64,000 nt of DNA, taken from NCBI GenBank assembly GCA_902513955.1, contig CABXOW010000003.1, positions 33,820 to 97,819 on the forward strand, read 5' to 3'. Below are positions 17,555-27,625 of this stretch, piece by piece (the first letter of the stretch is position 1; each line of letters starts with the position of its first letter). The notes beneath the pieces are model-generated. The model searched no databases and was not told the origin of the DNA. It worked only from the letters and a program-made list of their open reading frames with translations. The position numbers were made by a program, and so were the translations under genes. The DNA is from an uncultured Pelagibacteraceae bacterium. GTDB taxonomy: Bacteria > Pseudomonadota > Alphaproteobacteria > Pelagibacterales > Pelagibacteraceae.

Positions 17555-18725
17555 TTTTTTTCATGTTGTTAATAAATTCCTGAAATAAATAAACACTATC
17601 TTGTGGTCCTGGGTTCGATTCAGGGTGATATTGAACTGAAAATATTGGTTTATTTTTTAATCTGATACCTTCAATACAATTATCAAATAAAGATTTATGA
17701 GTAACCTGAATATTTTTTGGTAAACTTTCTTTAATAATTTCAAAGCCATGATTTTGACTAGTTATTTCAACGTTATCATGAACTAAATTTTTAACAGGAT
17801 GATTGGCACCTCTATGACCAAGTTTCATCTTTTTTGTTTTAGCACCAAGTGTTAATGCAAGTATTTGATGGCCTAAACATATACCAAATATTGGTAAATT
17901 CTTTTTAATTAATTTTTTAATTATATTGATTGCATATTTTCCAGTTGCAGCCGGATCTCCTGGGCCATTTGATAAAAATATACCATTTGGTTTAAGAGCT
18001 AAAATTTTATCAGCTGAAGTTTTACAAGAAACAACAGTCACTTTACAATTAAAATCAGAAAAATATCTTAAGATATTTTTCTTTATTCCATAATCGATTG
18101 CAACTACGTGAAAAGAACTTTTATTATTTTTTTTATAACCGGTTTCTTTTTTCCAAGTTTTAAGACCTTTCCAAACATAGTTTTTTGGTGTTGTAACTTT
18201 TTCTGCAAGATCAAGATTTTTTAATCCACTCCACCTAAAGGTTGAGTTAGTTAGTTTACTGATATTAAATTTTCCAGTTTTAGAGTAAGCAATGGTTCCT
18301 TTTGGAGCGCCATTATCTCTAATGTAATTAGTTAAACTTCTGGTATCTAATCCTGTAATACCAACAATTTTATTTTTCTTAAGCCAAGCATCTAAATGAA
18401 GAAATGATCTGTAATTTGATGGTGATGTTATTTCTGAATTAAACACCACTCCTTTAGTCCATATTTTATCTGACTCGTAGTCTTCTTTATTAGTTCCAAC
18501 ATTTCCAATATGAGGGAATGTAAAGTTTATAATTTGTCCGGCATAAGATGGATCAGATATAATTTCTTGGTAGCCTGTTATTGATGTATTAAAGCAAACT
18601 TCTCCAGTAGCATTTCCTTGGTAGCCAATCCCAATTCCTTTGAAAACCTTCTTGTTTTCGAGAACTAAAACGCCTGTATTAATTTGTGATTTTTTTGAGT
18701 TAGTTTTTTTTGCTTTTTTGATCAA
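17532..18725 (-). CDS. carA: Carbamoyl-phosphate synthase small subunit
   Basis: This 397-residue protein is the glutaminase subunit that feeds ammonia to CarB. The N-terminal CPSase domain has [20 protein letters not shown]. The C-terminal class I amidotransferase domain has the nucleophile Cys in [12 protein letters not shown] and the His/Glu pair in [11 protein letters not shown] Lys/Ser-rich tract of about 15 residues precedes the usual start. It is divergent from the yqeY-like gene over 126 bp that must hold both promoters; I see no strong operator there. Confidence 0.96.
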   Translation of the reverse strand: MIKKAKKTNSKKSQINTGVLVLENKKVFKGIGIGYQGNATGEVCFNTSITGYQEIISDPSYAGQIINFTFPHIGNVGTNKEDYESDKIWTKGVVFNSEITSPSNYRSFLHLDAWLKKNKIVGITGLDTRSLTNYIRDNGAPKGTIAYSKTGKFNISKLTNSTFRWSGLKNLDLAEKVTTPKNYVWKGLKTWKKETGYKKNNKSSFHVVAIDYGIKKNILRYFSDFNCKVTVVSCKTSADKILALKPNGIFLSNGPGDPAATGKYAINIIKKLIKKNLPIFGICLGHQILALTLGAKTKKMKLGHRGANHPVKNLVHDNVEITSQNHGFEIIKESLPKNIQVTHKSLFDNCIEGIRLKNKPIFSVQYHPESNPGPQDSVYLFQEFINNMKKNAKKKRS

Positions 18726-18851
18726 TTACAACTCATAAGTTAAAGGTTAATACAATAAATGCATTATTATCGCAACAGAGATGTATTATAAAATTGTAAA
18801 AAAACAATTTTTCTTTTGAAGAATTTTTTCTTTGCAGTAGATTAAAAAATT

Positions 18852-19313
18852 ATGTCTTTAAAACAAACTATCGAAACTGAATATAAAAACGCTTTAAAAT
18901 CTAAAGAGAAAACTAAAATATCAACCTATAGGTTAATATTATCTTCAATTAAGGATTTGGATATTGTTAACAGATCGGGTCCGAACAAAAAAGAGACCGA
19001 CGATGAAGACATTAAGAAGCTTTTAAAAAAAATGGTCAAGCAAAGAGCCGAATCGATAGATATCTATAAAAAGAACAACAGATCAGATCTTTTAGAGGTT
19101 GAGCAAAATGAATATGATATTTTAACAGGATTTTTACCTAAACAGCTTGGTGAAGAGGAAACAAAAAAAATATGTGCTGAAGTAATTTCAAAACTTGGAG
19201 CAAGTTCAGTTAAAGATATGGGTAAAGTAATGGGGGAATTAAAAAAATTACATGCTGATGAAATTGATTTTGCAAAGGCAGGTCCTCTAATTAAGGAATT
19301 GTTGAGTAGTTAA
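18852..19313 (+). CDS. GatB/YqeY domain protein
   Basis: A 153-residue YqeY-like protein, related to the tail domain of GatB, which binds tRNA. Family segments are the N-terminal LKQTIETEYKNALKSKEK, the KKMVKQRAESIDIYKKN helix, the NEYDILTGFLPKQL core and the C-terminal MGKVMGELKK. Cellular role is not well defined; aminoacyl-tRNA amidation links are inferred from homology. Its stop overlaps the dnaG start (TAATG), in the common yqeY-dnaG-rpoD order of alphaproteobacteria. Confidence 0.9.
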   Translation: MSLKQTIETEYKNALKSKEKTKISTYRLILSSIKDLDIVNRSGPNKKETDDEDIKKLLKKMVKQRAESIDIYKKNNRSDLLEVEQNEYDILTGFLPKQLGEEETKKICAEVISKLGASSVKDMGKVMGELKKLHADEIDFAKAGPLIKELLSS

Positions 19314-21088
19314 TGAAGTATCCTAAAGAGTACCTTGATGAAATTAAAACAAGGCTCAAAGTTTCAACAGTTGTATCAAAGTCAGTTGCTTTAAAGAAAA
19401 GAGGCAAGGAATATGTTGGTCTATCTCCTTTTAAAACAGAAAAAACTCCATCTTTTACCGTTAATGATGAAAAAGAATTTTATCACTGTTTTGCAACATC
19501 TGAGCACGGAAACATCTTTGATTTTGTAATGAAAACTCAAAATTTTAAATTTGGTGAAGCTGTTAAACATTTAGCTCAATTAGCTGGTATGCAACCCTAT
19601 ATGTTTTCAAAACAAGACGAAGAAAGAGAAAAAAAATGGAAAGAATATTTATCAATTTATAGTCAGTATGTTGATTTTTATCATAGTGAGTTATTAAAAA
19701 ATGAAGCTTATTCAAATGCTAGAGATTATTTAAAAAATAGATCTTTAGGCAAAGAAGAGGTTAAGAAATTCAAAATTGGATATATTGAGAAAAATCCAAA
19801 TTTTTTTGAAAAATTAAAAAATGAATTTAGTGAGCAAACTTTAATAGAAAGTGGCTTGTTCTATCTTGATGAAAAGAAAAATACATATGTCGAAAGATTT
19901 AGAGGCAGGTTAATTTTTCCAATTAATAATATTTCTGGACAACCGATTGCATTAGGCGGAAGAATAATTGAAAATTTAGATTATTTAGCAAAATATATAA
20001 ATTCTCCAGAAACAACTTTTTTTAAAAAAGGCTCAAACTTATATAATTTAGATTTAGCTAGAAAATTATCTAATAAATTAGATCATATATATTTAGTTGA
20101 AGGATATATGGATGTTGTTGGTTTAAGTAAAAATGGAATTGAAAATGTAGTTGCTAACCTTGGAACATCATTAACAGATAAGCAAATTTTAACGTTAAAT
20201 CAATTTTTTGATGATATCATAATTTGTTTTGATGGTGACGAAAGTGGCTATAAAGCTGCTCTTAGAGCAGCAGAAAACTCAATTAAAGAATTGAAACCTG
20301 AAAAACAGATATCTTTTTTATTTTTACCCGATAAAGAAGATCCTGATAGTTATGTTAACAAACATGGTAAAAACTATTTTATAGATTTTTCTAAGCAAAG
20401 CAAACTGTCAATACATCAGTTTATTTTTAGTCATTATAAAAAACAAACTGAGAATAACCCATCTTCAATGGCTATATTTGAGAAGAAGCTTAGAGCTATT
20501 GCAAACACCATTAAAGATGATTTTATTAAAAAATATGTTTTAGAATATTTTTTAGAAAAAATTGCGGATTTAACTCCACACTCTAATCAAAATAAGAAAA
20601 AGTTTTATGTTAAAAAGACAAAAACACTAGACTCTACTAAAAAGTATATTAACGAAAGCCAATCCATAACTGGTGTTGAGCTAAAAGAATTTTCTTTGCT
20701 ATACTTAGTTCTGAATAACCTATCCCTTTTTCAAGCAAATATTCATTTAATTGAAAATATTAAATTATTTACTGAAATAAATAAGCAAATATTTGTTTCA
20801 ACTATTGAAAGATTAAAGTCTGGTGAACAGATTAACATTGAGGATTTAAACTTAGACAAACAATTATTAGATAAGGTTAATAAGTTTGCGCCCATTAAAC
20901 ATATTCTAAAAAATAAGCCAGATGACGACAATCAGGTAATAGAATTGCTTGATGATATTACAAAAGATTTATTCAATTATGATCTTGAGTTTAGAATCCA
21001 AGAATTAGAATCGAAGTTCTCAAAGGATATGAGTGAAACGACATTTAATGAGCTAAAAGAGTTGAAAAACGAGAGAAAAATCAATTAA
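19313..21088 (+). CDS. dnaG: DNA primase, zinc ligands degenerate
   Basis: This 591-residue primase makes RNA primers at the replication fork. The N-terminal zinc-ribbon region is recognisable (EKTPSFTVNDEKEFYHCF), but the metal motif CPFH reads SPFK at 38-41 and Cys-x2-Cys reads CFAT at 59-62, so most zinc ligands are missing. The TOPRIM domain is intact, with VEGYMDVVGL and CFDGDESGYKA. The C-terminal DnaB-binding region follows. It is coupled to yqeY by TAATG and sits 67 bp before rpoD. Confidence 0.95.
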   Translation: MKYPKEYLDEIKTRLKVSTVVSKSVALKKRGKEYVGLSPFKTEKTPSFTVNDEKEFYHCFATSEHGNIFDFVMKTQNFKFGEAVKHLAQLAGMQPYMFSKQDEEREKKWKEYLSIYSQYVDFYHSELLKNEAYSNARDYLKNRSLGKEEVKKFKIGYIEKNPNFFEKLKNEFSEQTLIESGLFYLDEKKNTYVERFRGRLIFPINNISGQPIALGGRIIENLDYLAKYINSPETTFFKKGSNLYNLDLARKLSNKLDHIYLVEGYMDVVGLSKNGIENVVANLGTSLTDKQILTLNQFFDDIIICFDGDESGYKAALRAAENSIKELKPEKQISFLFLPDKEDPDSYVNKHGKNYFIDFSKQSKLSIHQFIFSHYKKQTENNPSSMAIFEKKLRAIANTIKDDFIKKYVLEYFLEKIADLTPHSNQNKKKFYVKKTKTLDSTKKYINESQSITGVELKEFSLLYLVLNNLSLFQANIHLIENIKLFTEINKQIFVSTIERLKSGEQINIEDLNLDKQLLDKVNKFAPIKHILKNKPDDDNQVIELLDDITKDLFNYDLEFRIQELESKFSKDMSETTFNELKELKNERKIN

Positions 21089-21095
21089 TTTGATT

Positions 21096-21122
21096 AAATT
21101 AGTAATGGATTTTTACTAATTT
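21096..21122 (+). terminator. Inverted repeat between dnaG and rpoD
   Basis: AAATTAGTAA (21096-21105) and TTACTAATTT (21113-21122) form a perfect 10-bp stem with a seven-base loop just after dnaG. It is AT-only and has no T-run, so it may be a weak terminator, a processing site or an operator for rpoD. A TATTAT -10 candidate for rpoD follows at about 21125-21130. Confidence 0.4.
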
Positions 21123-21155
21123 GATATTATATAAGTCTCTCATACTTATATTGTC

Positions 21156-22982
21156 GTGGAAAGAATAATTACAAAATCATTTGCTAGATTAATGGGTCGT
21201 GGAACTCATAGAGGCTTTATCACATACGAAGAATTAAGCAAATCACTTGGAAAAAGAAATTTATCAGATGAAAATTTATCACAAGCCTTTATTCATATTT
21301 TAGATGAAAGCGTAACTTTAGTAGAAAAAAAATCTGATTTTAAAGTTTTAAGAAAAAAAGAAGGATCCTCCAAAGAAGAAGGTAAGACAATGGAGAAAAG
21401 TGATGATCCTATTAGAATGTATTTACGAGAAATGGGTGGTGTTGAATTACTTTCAAGAGAAGGTGAAATTGCTATTGCTAAAAGAATTGAAGCTGGAAAA
21501 GATGTAATGTTGATAGCTTTATCGCAAAGCCCAATGACTGCTCAACAGTTCTACCAATGGAATAATCAATTACAAAAAGATGAAATTTTAGTTAGAGAAA
21601 TTATAGATATTGATACCAATTACATGGAAGACGAGTCTACTGGTCCTAGCGCAAAACAAAAAAACGCAGGTGAGACCGATAAAGATGAAAGCTCTGGTGA
21701 AAGTGATGAAGATGATTTTAACCCAACGCTTGCTGCTATGGAAACTGAAATTAAACCTAAGGTTTTGAAGACAGTAAATACTTTAACAAAAGAATATACA
21801 AAATTAATAAAATATCAAAAAGAAAAATTAGATTGTGTTTTAAATTCAAAAAATTTTTCTCCAGCAAAAAAAAAAGGGTATGAAAAAATTGTTGAAGATA
21901 TTTTAGAAAATATTAAGTCACTTCAATTGTCACCTTCAGTTTTAGAAGAATTAGTTCAAAAACACTATATTGAAAATAAAAAAATTATATCTCTAGAAGG
22001 TAATCTTTTAAGGTTAGCAATGGATCACAATATTCCAAGAAATGAGTTTATTAAATTTTATATTGGCAATGAGATAAATCCAAATCTTAAAAAATTTTTA
22101 GATACCAATTTAATTTGGAAACAATTTTTTGCAAATAACAAAGAAGAGTTTATAAATATTAGAGAAAGATTAATTGAGATTAGTCACAAATTAGGAATTT
22201 CAGTTACTGATTTTAAAAAATTAGTTAGTAGAGTTCAAAAAGGTGAAAAAGAGTCAAGAATTGCTAAAAAAGAGATGGTTGAGGCTAATTTAAGATTAGT
22301 AATATCAATTGCTAAAAAATATACTAATAGAGGCCTTCAGTTTTTAGATTTAATTCAAGAAGGAAATATTGGCCTTATGAAGGCAGTTGATAAATTTGAG
22401 TACAGAAGAGGATACAAATTTTCTACTTATGCTACATGGTGGATTAGACAAGCAATCACAAGATCAATTGCTGATCAAGCTAGAACTATTAGAATTCCAG
22501 TTCATATGATTGAAACAATTAATAAGATTGTTAGAACTCAAAGATTAATTTTGAGTGAGTTTGGAAGAGAAGCAACTCCTGAGGAGTTGTCTCAAAAGCT
22601 CAGAATGCCACTAGACAAAGTTAGAAAAGTTTTAAAAATCTCTAAAGAACCAGTTTCATTGGAAAAACCAGTGGGTGATGAAGAAGATAGTAGTTTGGGA
22701 GATTTTATAGAAGATACAAAAGCATTAGCGCCGTTAGAACAAGCTATTAAATCTAACTTAGGAGAGGCAACAACTAAAATCTTATCCACATTAACCCCAA
22801 GAGAAGAAAGAGTTTTAAGAATGAGATTTGGTGTTGGAATGAATACAGATCATACTTTAGAAGAAGTGGGTCTTCAGTTTTCTGTGACTAGAGAAAGAAT
22901 TAGACAAATAGAGGCAAAAGCTCTCAGAAAATTAAAACATCCAAGTAGATCAAAACAATTAAAGAGTTTTTTGGAGAGCTAA
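21156..22982 (+). CDS. rpoD: RNA polymerase sigma-70 housekeeping factor
   Basis: A 608-residue primary sigma factor starting at a GTG. Region 1.1 is short ([16 protein letters not shown]), followed by region 1.2 ([14 protein letters not shown]) and an acidic insert near 155-185. Regions 2.3/2.4 carry [20 protein letters not shown] and region 4.2 carries [20 protein letters not shown]. It recognises standard TTGACA/TATAAT promoters. It follows yqeY and dnaG as part of the macromolecular-synthesis cluster. A tRNA-Val gene starts four bases after its stop, so the tRNA may be cut from the same transcript. Confidence 0.97.
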   Translation: MERIITKSFARLMGRGTHRGFITYEELSKSLGKRNLSDENLSQAFIHILDESVTLVEKKSDFKVLRKKEGSSKEEGKTMEKSDDPIRMYLREMGGVELLSREGEIAIAKRIEAGKDVMLIALSQSPMTAQQFYQWNNQLQKDEILVREIIDIDTNYMEDESTGPSAKQKNAGETDKDESSGESDEDDFNPTLAAMETEIKPKVLKTVNTLTKEYTKLIKYQKEKLDCVLNSKNFSPAKKKGYEKIVEDILENIKSLQLSPSVLEELVQKHYIENKKIISLEGNLLRLAMDHNIPRNEFIKFYIGNEINPNLKKFLDTNLIWKQFFANNKEEFINIRERLIEISHKLGISVTDFKKLVSRVQKGEKESRIAKKEMVEANLRLVISIAKKYTNRGLQFLDLIQEGNIGLMKAVDKFEYRRGYKFSTYATWWIRQAITRSIADQARTIRIPVHMIETINKIVRTQRLILSEFGREATPEELSQKLRMPLDKVRKVLKISKEPVSLEKPVGDEEDSSLGDFIEDTKALAPLEQAIKSNLGEATTKILSTLTPREERVLRMRFGVGMNTDHTLEEVGLQFSVTRERIRQIEAKALRKLKHPSRSKQLKSFLES

Positions 22983-22986
22983 CAAG

Positions 22987-23061
22987 GGGCCGTTAGCTCA
23001 ATAGTAGAGTACTGCATTGACATTGCAGGGGTAGTTGGAGCGTAACCAACACGGCCCACCA
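22987..23061 (+). tRNA. tRNA-Val (GAC), atypical D- and T-loops
   Basis: The cloverleaf is complete, with acceptor GGGCCGT/ACGGCCC, anticodon arm CTGCA-TTGACAT-TGCAG (anticodon GAC) and encoded CCA. The T-arm is GTTGG-AGCGTAA-CCAAC and the D-loop is AATAGTA. The invariant G18 and the T54-T55 of the T-loop are absent: 54 is A, 55 is G, 58 is T, while G19 and C56 remain. A tRNA of this form should fold with an altered elbow. It may be a functional variant or a decaying gene; stems are all intact. Confidence 0.8.
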
Positions 23062-23066
23062 AATCA

Positions 23067-23906
23067 TCAGCATGTTCTTCTTGCAACTACATAGCTCCTA
23101 TCATTAAAAGATTTGATTATTTTTTTTTCATAACCAAACTTATTAGAAATTTCATTTACAGCCTTTACTATTCCTGGAAACAGTTTTTCATTATAATCAT
23201 CAAAAACGATAATATCTCCATCTTCTTGGTGTTTTTCTATAATATTAAATTCAAACAAAACATCCTCGTAAGTGTGTGCTCCATCTAGGAATGCAAAATT
23301 AATCCTTTGCAAACCAATTTTTTTTAATTCTATATTTGAATATCCTTGGTGAAAAATAATATACTTATCAACTAGGTACTTCCATGGTTCTAATAGTTCC
23401 TGTCTGGTAATTGGACCTTCTATATGGTCAGTAATACAATTCCAATAAATTTTTTTTGTATGTGGGAGGACATCAAACGTAAGAATAGATCCTGATATGT
23501 TGCTATCGTTTAGAGCTTTTGCCATACATAAACTTGAAAATCCTCTTGCAGTTCCTGTTTCTAAAATTACTAAATTCTCTAAATTTGTTTTATTTCTTGA
23601 AATGTATTCTCTTAGAGAACTATAAAGAATTTTACCATGAGCATAATTAAGTTCACTTTTTTTTATTACAATTTGTGTTCTTAGAGCAAGATTATTTAGC
23701 CAATCATTTTCTATTTTATAACCTGTAGTTTCTTCGTATTGATTAACTTCAGGGTTATTTTTCAATGAAGCTTTAGTCCAAAGGTCATAGTACTTTTCTT
23801 TATTAGAAATTGGTTTAATTGAGAAAGGTTGATTATTCCATTTTTTATATGCGAGATTATCCAATCTATATAATACATGTTTTAATAAAGTCGAAAAAAG
23901 CCTCAT
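23067..23906 (-). CDS. Class I SAM-dependent methyltransferase (family 24-like)
   Basis: A 279-residue methyltransferase-like protein. The SAM-binding motif ETGTARG is at 116-122, the LDGAHTYEDV motif at 207-216 and FDDY at 235-238, which resemble the metal-dependent O-methyltransferases of the TylF / Methyltransf_24 type. The substrate is unknown, with glycans or small molecules possible. It stands alone between tRNA-Val (five bases from its stop) and the tRNA-bounded island, with no partner genes, and may itself be an accessory gene. Confidence 0.75.
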   Translation of the reverse strand: MRLFSTLLKHVLYRLDNLAYKKWNNQPFSIKPISNKEKYYDLWTKASLKNNPEVNQYEETTGYKIENDWLNNLALRTQIVIKKSELNYAHGKILYSSLREYISRNKTNLENLVILETGTARGFSSLCMAKALNDSNISGSILTFDVLPHTKKIYWNCITDHIEGPITRQELLEPWKYLVDKYIIFHQGYSNIELKKIGLQRINFAFLDGAHTYEDVLFEFNIIEKHQEDGDIIVFDDYNEKLFPGIVKAVNEISNKFGYEKKIIKSFNDRSYVVARRTC

Positions 23907-24040
23907 AAAAGTAAATAATTTAAATTATAATAATCATTTTAATCTATAGATTTTTTTTGTTTTTACCATTTAAACATATAATGTTTCTTAATAATTCTTG
24001 TGAGATTCAAAAAATTATTGTAATTACTAAATTGTTTTTT

Positions 24041-24080
24041 GGGCCTGTAGCTCAGTTGGTTAGAGCAGTACACTCATAAT
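24041..24080 (+). repeat. 5' half-tRNA direct repeat, left island boundary (attL-like)
   Basis: These 40 bases equal positions 1-40 of the tRNA-CAT at 33534. The sequence diverges exactly within the 3' side of the anticodon arm, and no tRNA 3' half follows. The 134 bp upstream, back to 23907, contain nothing I recognise; the 120 bp downstream to the protease gene hold only the TACCAAC repeat. Confidence 0.85.
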
Positions 24081-24175
24081 CTCCCGCCTAATTAAAACCA
24101 TTTCTACTGTTTAAATAAGATAACAAAAACAAGCCTATTAGCCAATTCTTTTAATATCTTTTTTTTAAAATTACT

Positions 24176-24198
24176 TACCAACTATTTACCAACGAATT
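24176..24198 (+). repeat. TACCAAC double repeat near the left island end
   Basis: TACCAAC occurs twice (24176-24182 and 24187-24193), followed by GAATT. A near copy of the whole block lies at 33410-33433 near the right end. Paired short repeats at both ends of an island are a typical form of integrase arm or core sites. Confidence 0.5.
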
Positions 24199-24200
24199 AA

Positions 24201-25460
24201 ATGTTGTTAGGGTCATTAATAATTATAATGAGAAATCTTCAGACTTTTACTTTTTTGCTTGTATTTGTTTTCACCAATTTAGTTGCTGAAGAAAAAAAGA
24301 TTAAGTTAAGAGGTATTAGTGATAATGAAACATTTAAACCTATACAGATCTCAATTAGCCCAGATTTATTAAATACTGATAAAGTAAAAGATTTAAAATC
24401 TACCTATGAAGCCGCTAAAGAATTTGCAAATAAAACAGACAAACAGTTAAAAAGTAGAAAAGTAAAAAAATTTAGAAGTGCAAATGCTGGTGATTCACCA
24501 AGTAAAATTTATAATGATTACGCAAAAAGTGTATTTTTTCTTTATAATGAAAAAGCTGAAGCAATAGGCACAGGTTTTTTAGTAGATTCTTCTGGATTAA
24601 TTCTTTCCAACTGGCACGTGACAGATAAAACTAAAAAAATGTTTGTTTGGACATTACCTGAAGAAGGAGTAATCGATGCAGACAGTTTATTTGCTAAAGA
24701 ATATTACTTTGGTTCAGTTATAGCTGAAAATAAAAAAGAAGATTTAGCTTTAATTAAAGCAATTGGATTACCTAAAAATATAAAGCCAGTAAATCTAGGA
24801 ACAAATGATGAGGTTAATGTTGGTGATAGCGTTTATGCTATTGGTCACCCAAAAGGTTTGCCATGGAGTTTTTCAGCAGGGATGGTTAGTCAAAAAAGAA
24901 AAAATTATAAATGGACTTATGAAGATAAGTCAGAACACTCTGCAACAGTTTTACAAATGCAAACACCAATAAGTACGGGGAATTCAGGGGGGCCATTATT
25001 TTCAGGAAAAGGGAAAGTTGTAGGTGTTAACACTTTATTCCAAGGAGATGGGCAAAATTTAAATTTTGCAGTAGCGGTAGATCATGTAAAAAAATTTATT
25101 AAAGACAATCCAGTTGTCACCAAAATAAATCCTATTGGAGCTATAATCAAACAAGACTACCCTAATGCCATAACGGAGGATTATAATAAAAATGGCACAA
25201 TTGATACTTGGTATGTAGATAAAAATGGTAATGGTAAATTGGATTTAGGATTTGTTGATGACGATGAAAATGGATTTGTGGAAGGCACACTAATAGACAA
25301 AGATGAAGACGGTGTTTGGGAAATCTTTTTAATTGATACTGATGAAAATGGTAAAGCCGATCAAGCTTATTTAGATAATGATGCCGATAAAAAACCTGAT
25401 GTTCTTGCTCATGATTATAATGAAGACGGTGAGTGGGATAAGTTTGAAGAGCTTTCTTAG
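24201..25460 (+). CDS. Trypsin-like (S1C-type) serine protease with Ca-binding-like repeats
   Basis: A 419-residue exported protease. The signal peptide ends near residue 29; the ATG at 24228 (M10) gives a more classical signal with Arg at position 2 and may be the true start. The catalytic triad is His139 (LSNWHVT), Asp181 (KKEDLAL) and Ser262 (TGNSGGPLF), as in HtrA/Deg proteases, but no PDZ domain follows. Instead residues 325-415 hold about seven D-x-[DN]-x-[DN]-G-like loops resembling EF-hand or dockerin calcium sites. It runs convergent to the MORN-caspase gene with a four-base overlap. No island-type promoter is seen upstream. Confidence 0.85.
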   Translation: MLLGSLIIIMRNLQTFTFLLVFVFTNLVAEEKKIKLRGISDNETFKPIQISISPDLLNTDKVKDLKSTYEAAKEFANKTDKQLKSRKVKKFRSANAGDSPSKIYNDYAKSVFFLYNEKAEAIGTGFLVDSSGLILSNWHVTDKTKKMFVWTLPEEGVIDADSLFAKEYYFGSVIAENKKEDLALIKAIGLPKNIKPVNLGTNDEVNVGDSVYAIGHPKGLPWSFSAGMVSQKRKNYKWTYEDKSEHSATVLQMQTPISTGNSGGPLFSGKGKVVGVNTLFQGDGQNLNFAVAVDHVKKFIKDNPVVTKINPIGAIIKQDYPNAITEDYNKNGTIDTWYVDKNGNGKLDLGFVDDDENGFVEGTLIDKDEDGVWEIFLIDTDENGKADQAYLDNDADKKPDVLAHDYNEDGEWDKFEELS

Positions 25461-27625
25461 GATTTAGGAAAAAATAAAAATTCTCCACCATCGTGACCTG
25501 TTCCATGAATTAAAGAGTGCTCTGGTGTTTGATCTGCATTGTTTTCTACATAATTTCTAACTTCTTGAAATAATTCAATAGACCTAATAACTTTATTATT
25601 ATCTCTAAGCGATTTAATTAGAGGTTCTGCAAAAACTGAATTTTTTGAATTTCCTATTCCATCCACAACTTGTTCATTGCCACCTGATGTCATTACTAGT
25701 CTAGTCTTTTTTTGTTGGTATCTTTTAATTGAAGTTGCAGTTATTTTTTCAACTGATTTATTTTCACCACTTCCTCTCATTAAAGAACCTGAGAAACAAC
25801 TATCAACAATTAATAAAATATGTTTTGCATCTGAGGATCCTATCAAATCTTTGATACTGTTATTGCTTAACCATTTAGAATCTTGCGTTGAGCCTGCATC
25901 TGTTGGTAACCAATATCCTCTTTTTTGTTTTTTGATTAGTTGTCCATGTCCCGCATAATAAATAAGAATATTGTCACTTTTTTTTCTTTTTTGTGTGAAA
26001 TTTATTATTGCATTATGGGTGTCATCTTTATTTTTATCGATCATTAAAGTAGTTTCAAAACCATACTTATCTTTTAAAACTTTTTCTAAATCCTTAGCAT
26101 CATTAACTGCATTGTCTAAATCCTCTAATTTTTCATAATCATTATTTCCAATTATTAATGCATAATATTTTTCTTCAGTTGTATGTTTTGCTAGTGTAGT
26201 TTTGCCTTCAGCTTCACCCCCATCTTCCCATAAACCATCGTATATATCACCATTAGCATAAACCATTTTTCCTTGCCCATGTCTGTATCCATCTTTAAAT
26301 TGGCCTCTATAAATTCTTCCATCAGCATATTCAGCTGAACCTTGTCCATTTTCATCTCCATCTTTAAATTCACCAATATATTTATCACCACTTGAATATA
26401 TTATTGCTCCTTTTCCGTCTGCAAAATTTTCAATGAAATCTCCCTCATAAACTGTTCCACTTTCATAAATATATTTTCCTTTTCCTGTTCGAAACCCTAA
26501 TTCAAAATCACCTTCATATTTATCACCATCGCTCCAAGTAAAAAAACCATAACCGTGTTCTAAACCATCTTTATACGGTCCAATATATTTATTACCATTT
26601 GCGTAATGATATTCACCTTTATGAAAAGTATTATTTTTCCATTGACCAGTATATTTTTCTCCATCAGACCAAGTAAAAACTCCATACCCAGATTTATTTC
26701 CATCTAGGAAGTTTCCAATATATTTGTTACCTGTTTCAGATGTGTAGGTACCTTTGCCATCAAATTCACCATTTTGATATTGTCCCTCATGTTTTTCTCC
26801 ATCTATATAATAAGTAGTCCCTTTACCAGATAACTTTCCATCTACAAAATCACCTTCATATCTATCTCCATTTACCCATGTAAAAGTTCCTTTTCCCGTT
26901 CTTATTCCATTTACAAAATCACCTACATATTTATTACCACCACTGTATAGATAAGTCCCTTTGCCATTCAATTCATCATTTATAAAATTACCAAATTCTA
27001 TACTGCCATTATTCCATTCAATTCTACCCTTACCATTTAAATCTCCATCTTTGAATGAACCAATATATTTAGTGCCATTTGCAAAAATTATTTTGCCTTC
27101 TCCATTAAGAATATCTTTTTTATATGTTCCTTCAGAATAATACCCACCTTCACAAGTTACTTTTCCTTCACCATGTAAATCATGATCTTTAAAAGTTCCT
27201 TCTCTTTTACAACCATTAGCTGAGAGATACGTACCTTTACCATTCAGATAATCATTTTTAACTTCACCCTCAAAATATCCGCCACTTTCAAAAAAATCTT
27301 GTCGACCATATCCATCAGCTTTATTATCTTTAAAACCTCCAAAATATATATCTCCCCAAGCTTCTCTAAGAATTCCTTGACCATCAAATGCACCATTTTT
27401 CCATTCCCCTTTATATTCAATTCTTGGAAATTTATATTCACCGTAACAATTATTCCATTTTCTATAATCAGTTCCTTTGCAATTAGAAAGTGAGCTTTCG
27501 ATTTTATATTTTTCTGGAATTTCAGAGGTGGCTTTAAAACTTAAAATAAAAATAAGAATAACTAGTGCTGAATACTTAATTATTTTTGAGTAATTATTTT
27601 GATAAGTTGATAGTTGAAATTTCAT
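25457..27625 (-). CDS. MORN-repeat protein with C-terminal caspase (C14) domain
   Basis: A 722-residue exported or membrane-anchored protein, with a hydrophobic span at about 17-33. Residues about 68-480 contain 18 MORN repeats of the form Y-x-G-x-[FW]-x-[DN]-G-x-x-x-G-x-G, which usually bind lipids or proteins. From 484 to the end is a 239-residue caspase-like domain: His560 in IYYAGHG and Cys610 in VDSCFSG form the catalytic dyad. The ending HDGGEFLFFPKS is shared with the second caspase in the island. It overlaps the anti-sigma gene by 32 bases and is the last gene of the sigma operon. The substrate is unknown; caspase cleavage after basic residues is known for bacterial homologues. Confidence 0.9.
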   Translation of the reverse strand: MKFQLSTYQNNYSKIIKYSALVILIFILSFKATSEIPEKYKIESSLSNCKGTDYRKWNNCYGEYKFPRIEYKGEWKNGAFDGQGILREAWGDIYFGGFKDNKADGYGRQDFFESGGYFEGEVKNDYLNGKGTYLSANGCKREGTFKDHDLHGEGKVTCEGGYYSEGTYKKDILNGEGKIIFANGTKYIGSFKDGDLNGKGRIEWNNGSIEFGNFINDELNGKGTYLYSGGNKYVGDFVNGIRTGKGTFTWVNGDRYEGDFVDGKLSGKGTTYYIDGEKHEGQYQNGEFDGKGTYTSETGNKYIGNFLDGNKSGYGVFTWSDGEKYTGQWKNNTFHKGEYHYANGNKYIGPYKDGLEHGYGFFTWSDGDKYEGDFELGFRTGKGKYIYESGTVYEGDFIENFADGKGAIIYSSGDKYIGEFKDGDENGQGSAEYADGRIYRGQFKDGYRHGQGKMVYANGDIYDGLWEDGGEAEGKTTLAKHTTEEKYYALIIGNNDYEKLEDLDNAVNDAKDLEKVLKDKYGFETTLMIDKNKDDTHNAIINFTQKRKKSDNILIYYAGHGQLIKKQKRGYWLPTDAGSTQDSKWLSNNSIKDLIGSSDAKHILLIVDSCFSGSLMRGSGENKSVEKITATSIKRYQQKKTRLVMTSGGNEQVVDGIGNSKNSVFAEPLIKSLRDNNKVIRSIELFQEVRNYVENNADQTPEHSLIHGTGHDGGEFLFFPKS

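Noticed and set aside
24041..24117. A second functional tRNA-CAT
   Set aside because: Only the first 40 bases match; no T-arm or 3' acceptor strand follows.
25162..27441. Several antisense ORFs over the Ca-binding repeats and the MORN array
   Set aside because: Repetitive low-complexity coding sequence opens other frames; none has a plausible protein character or signal.
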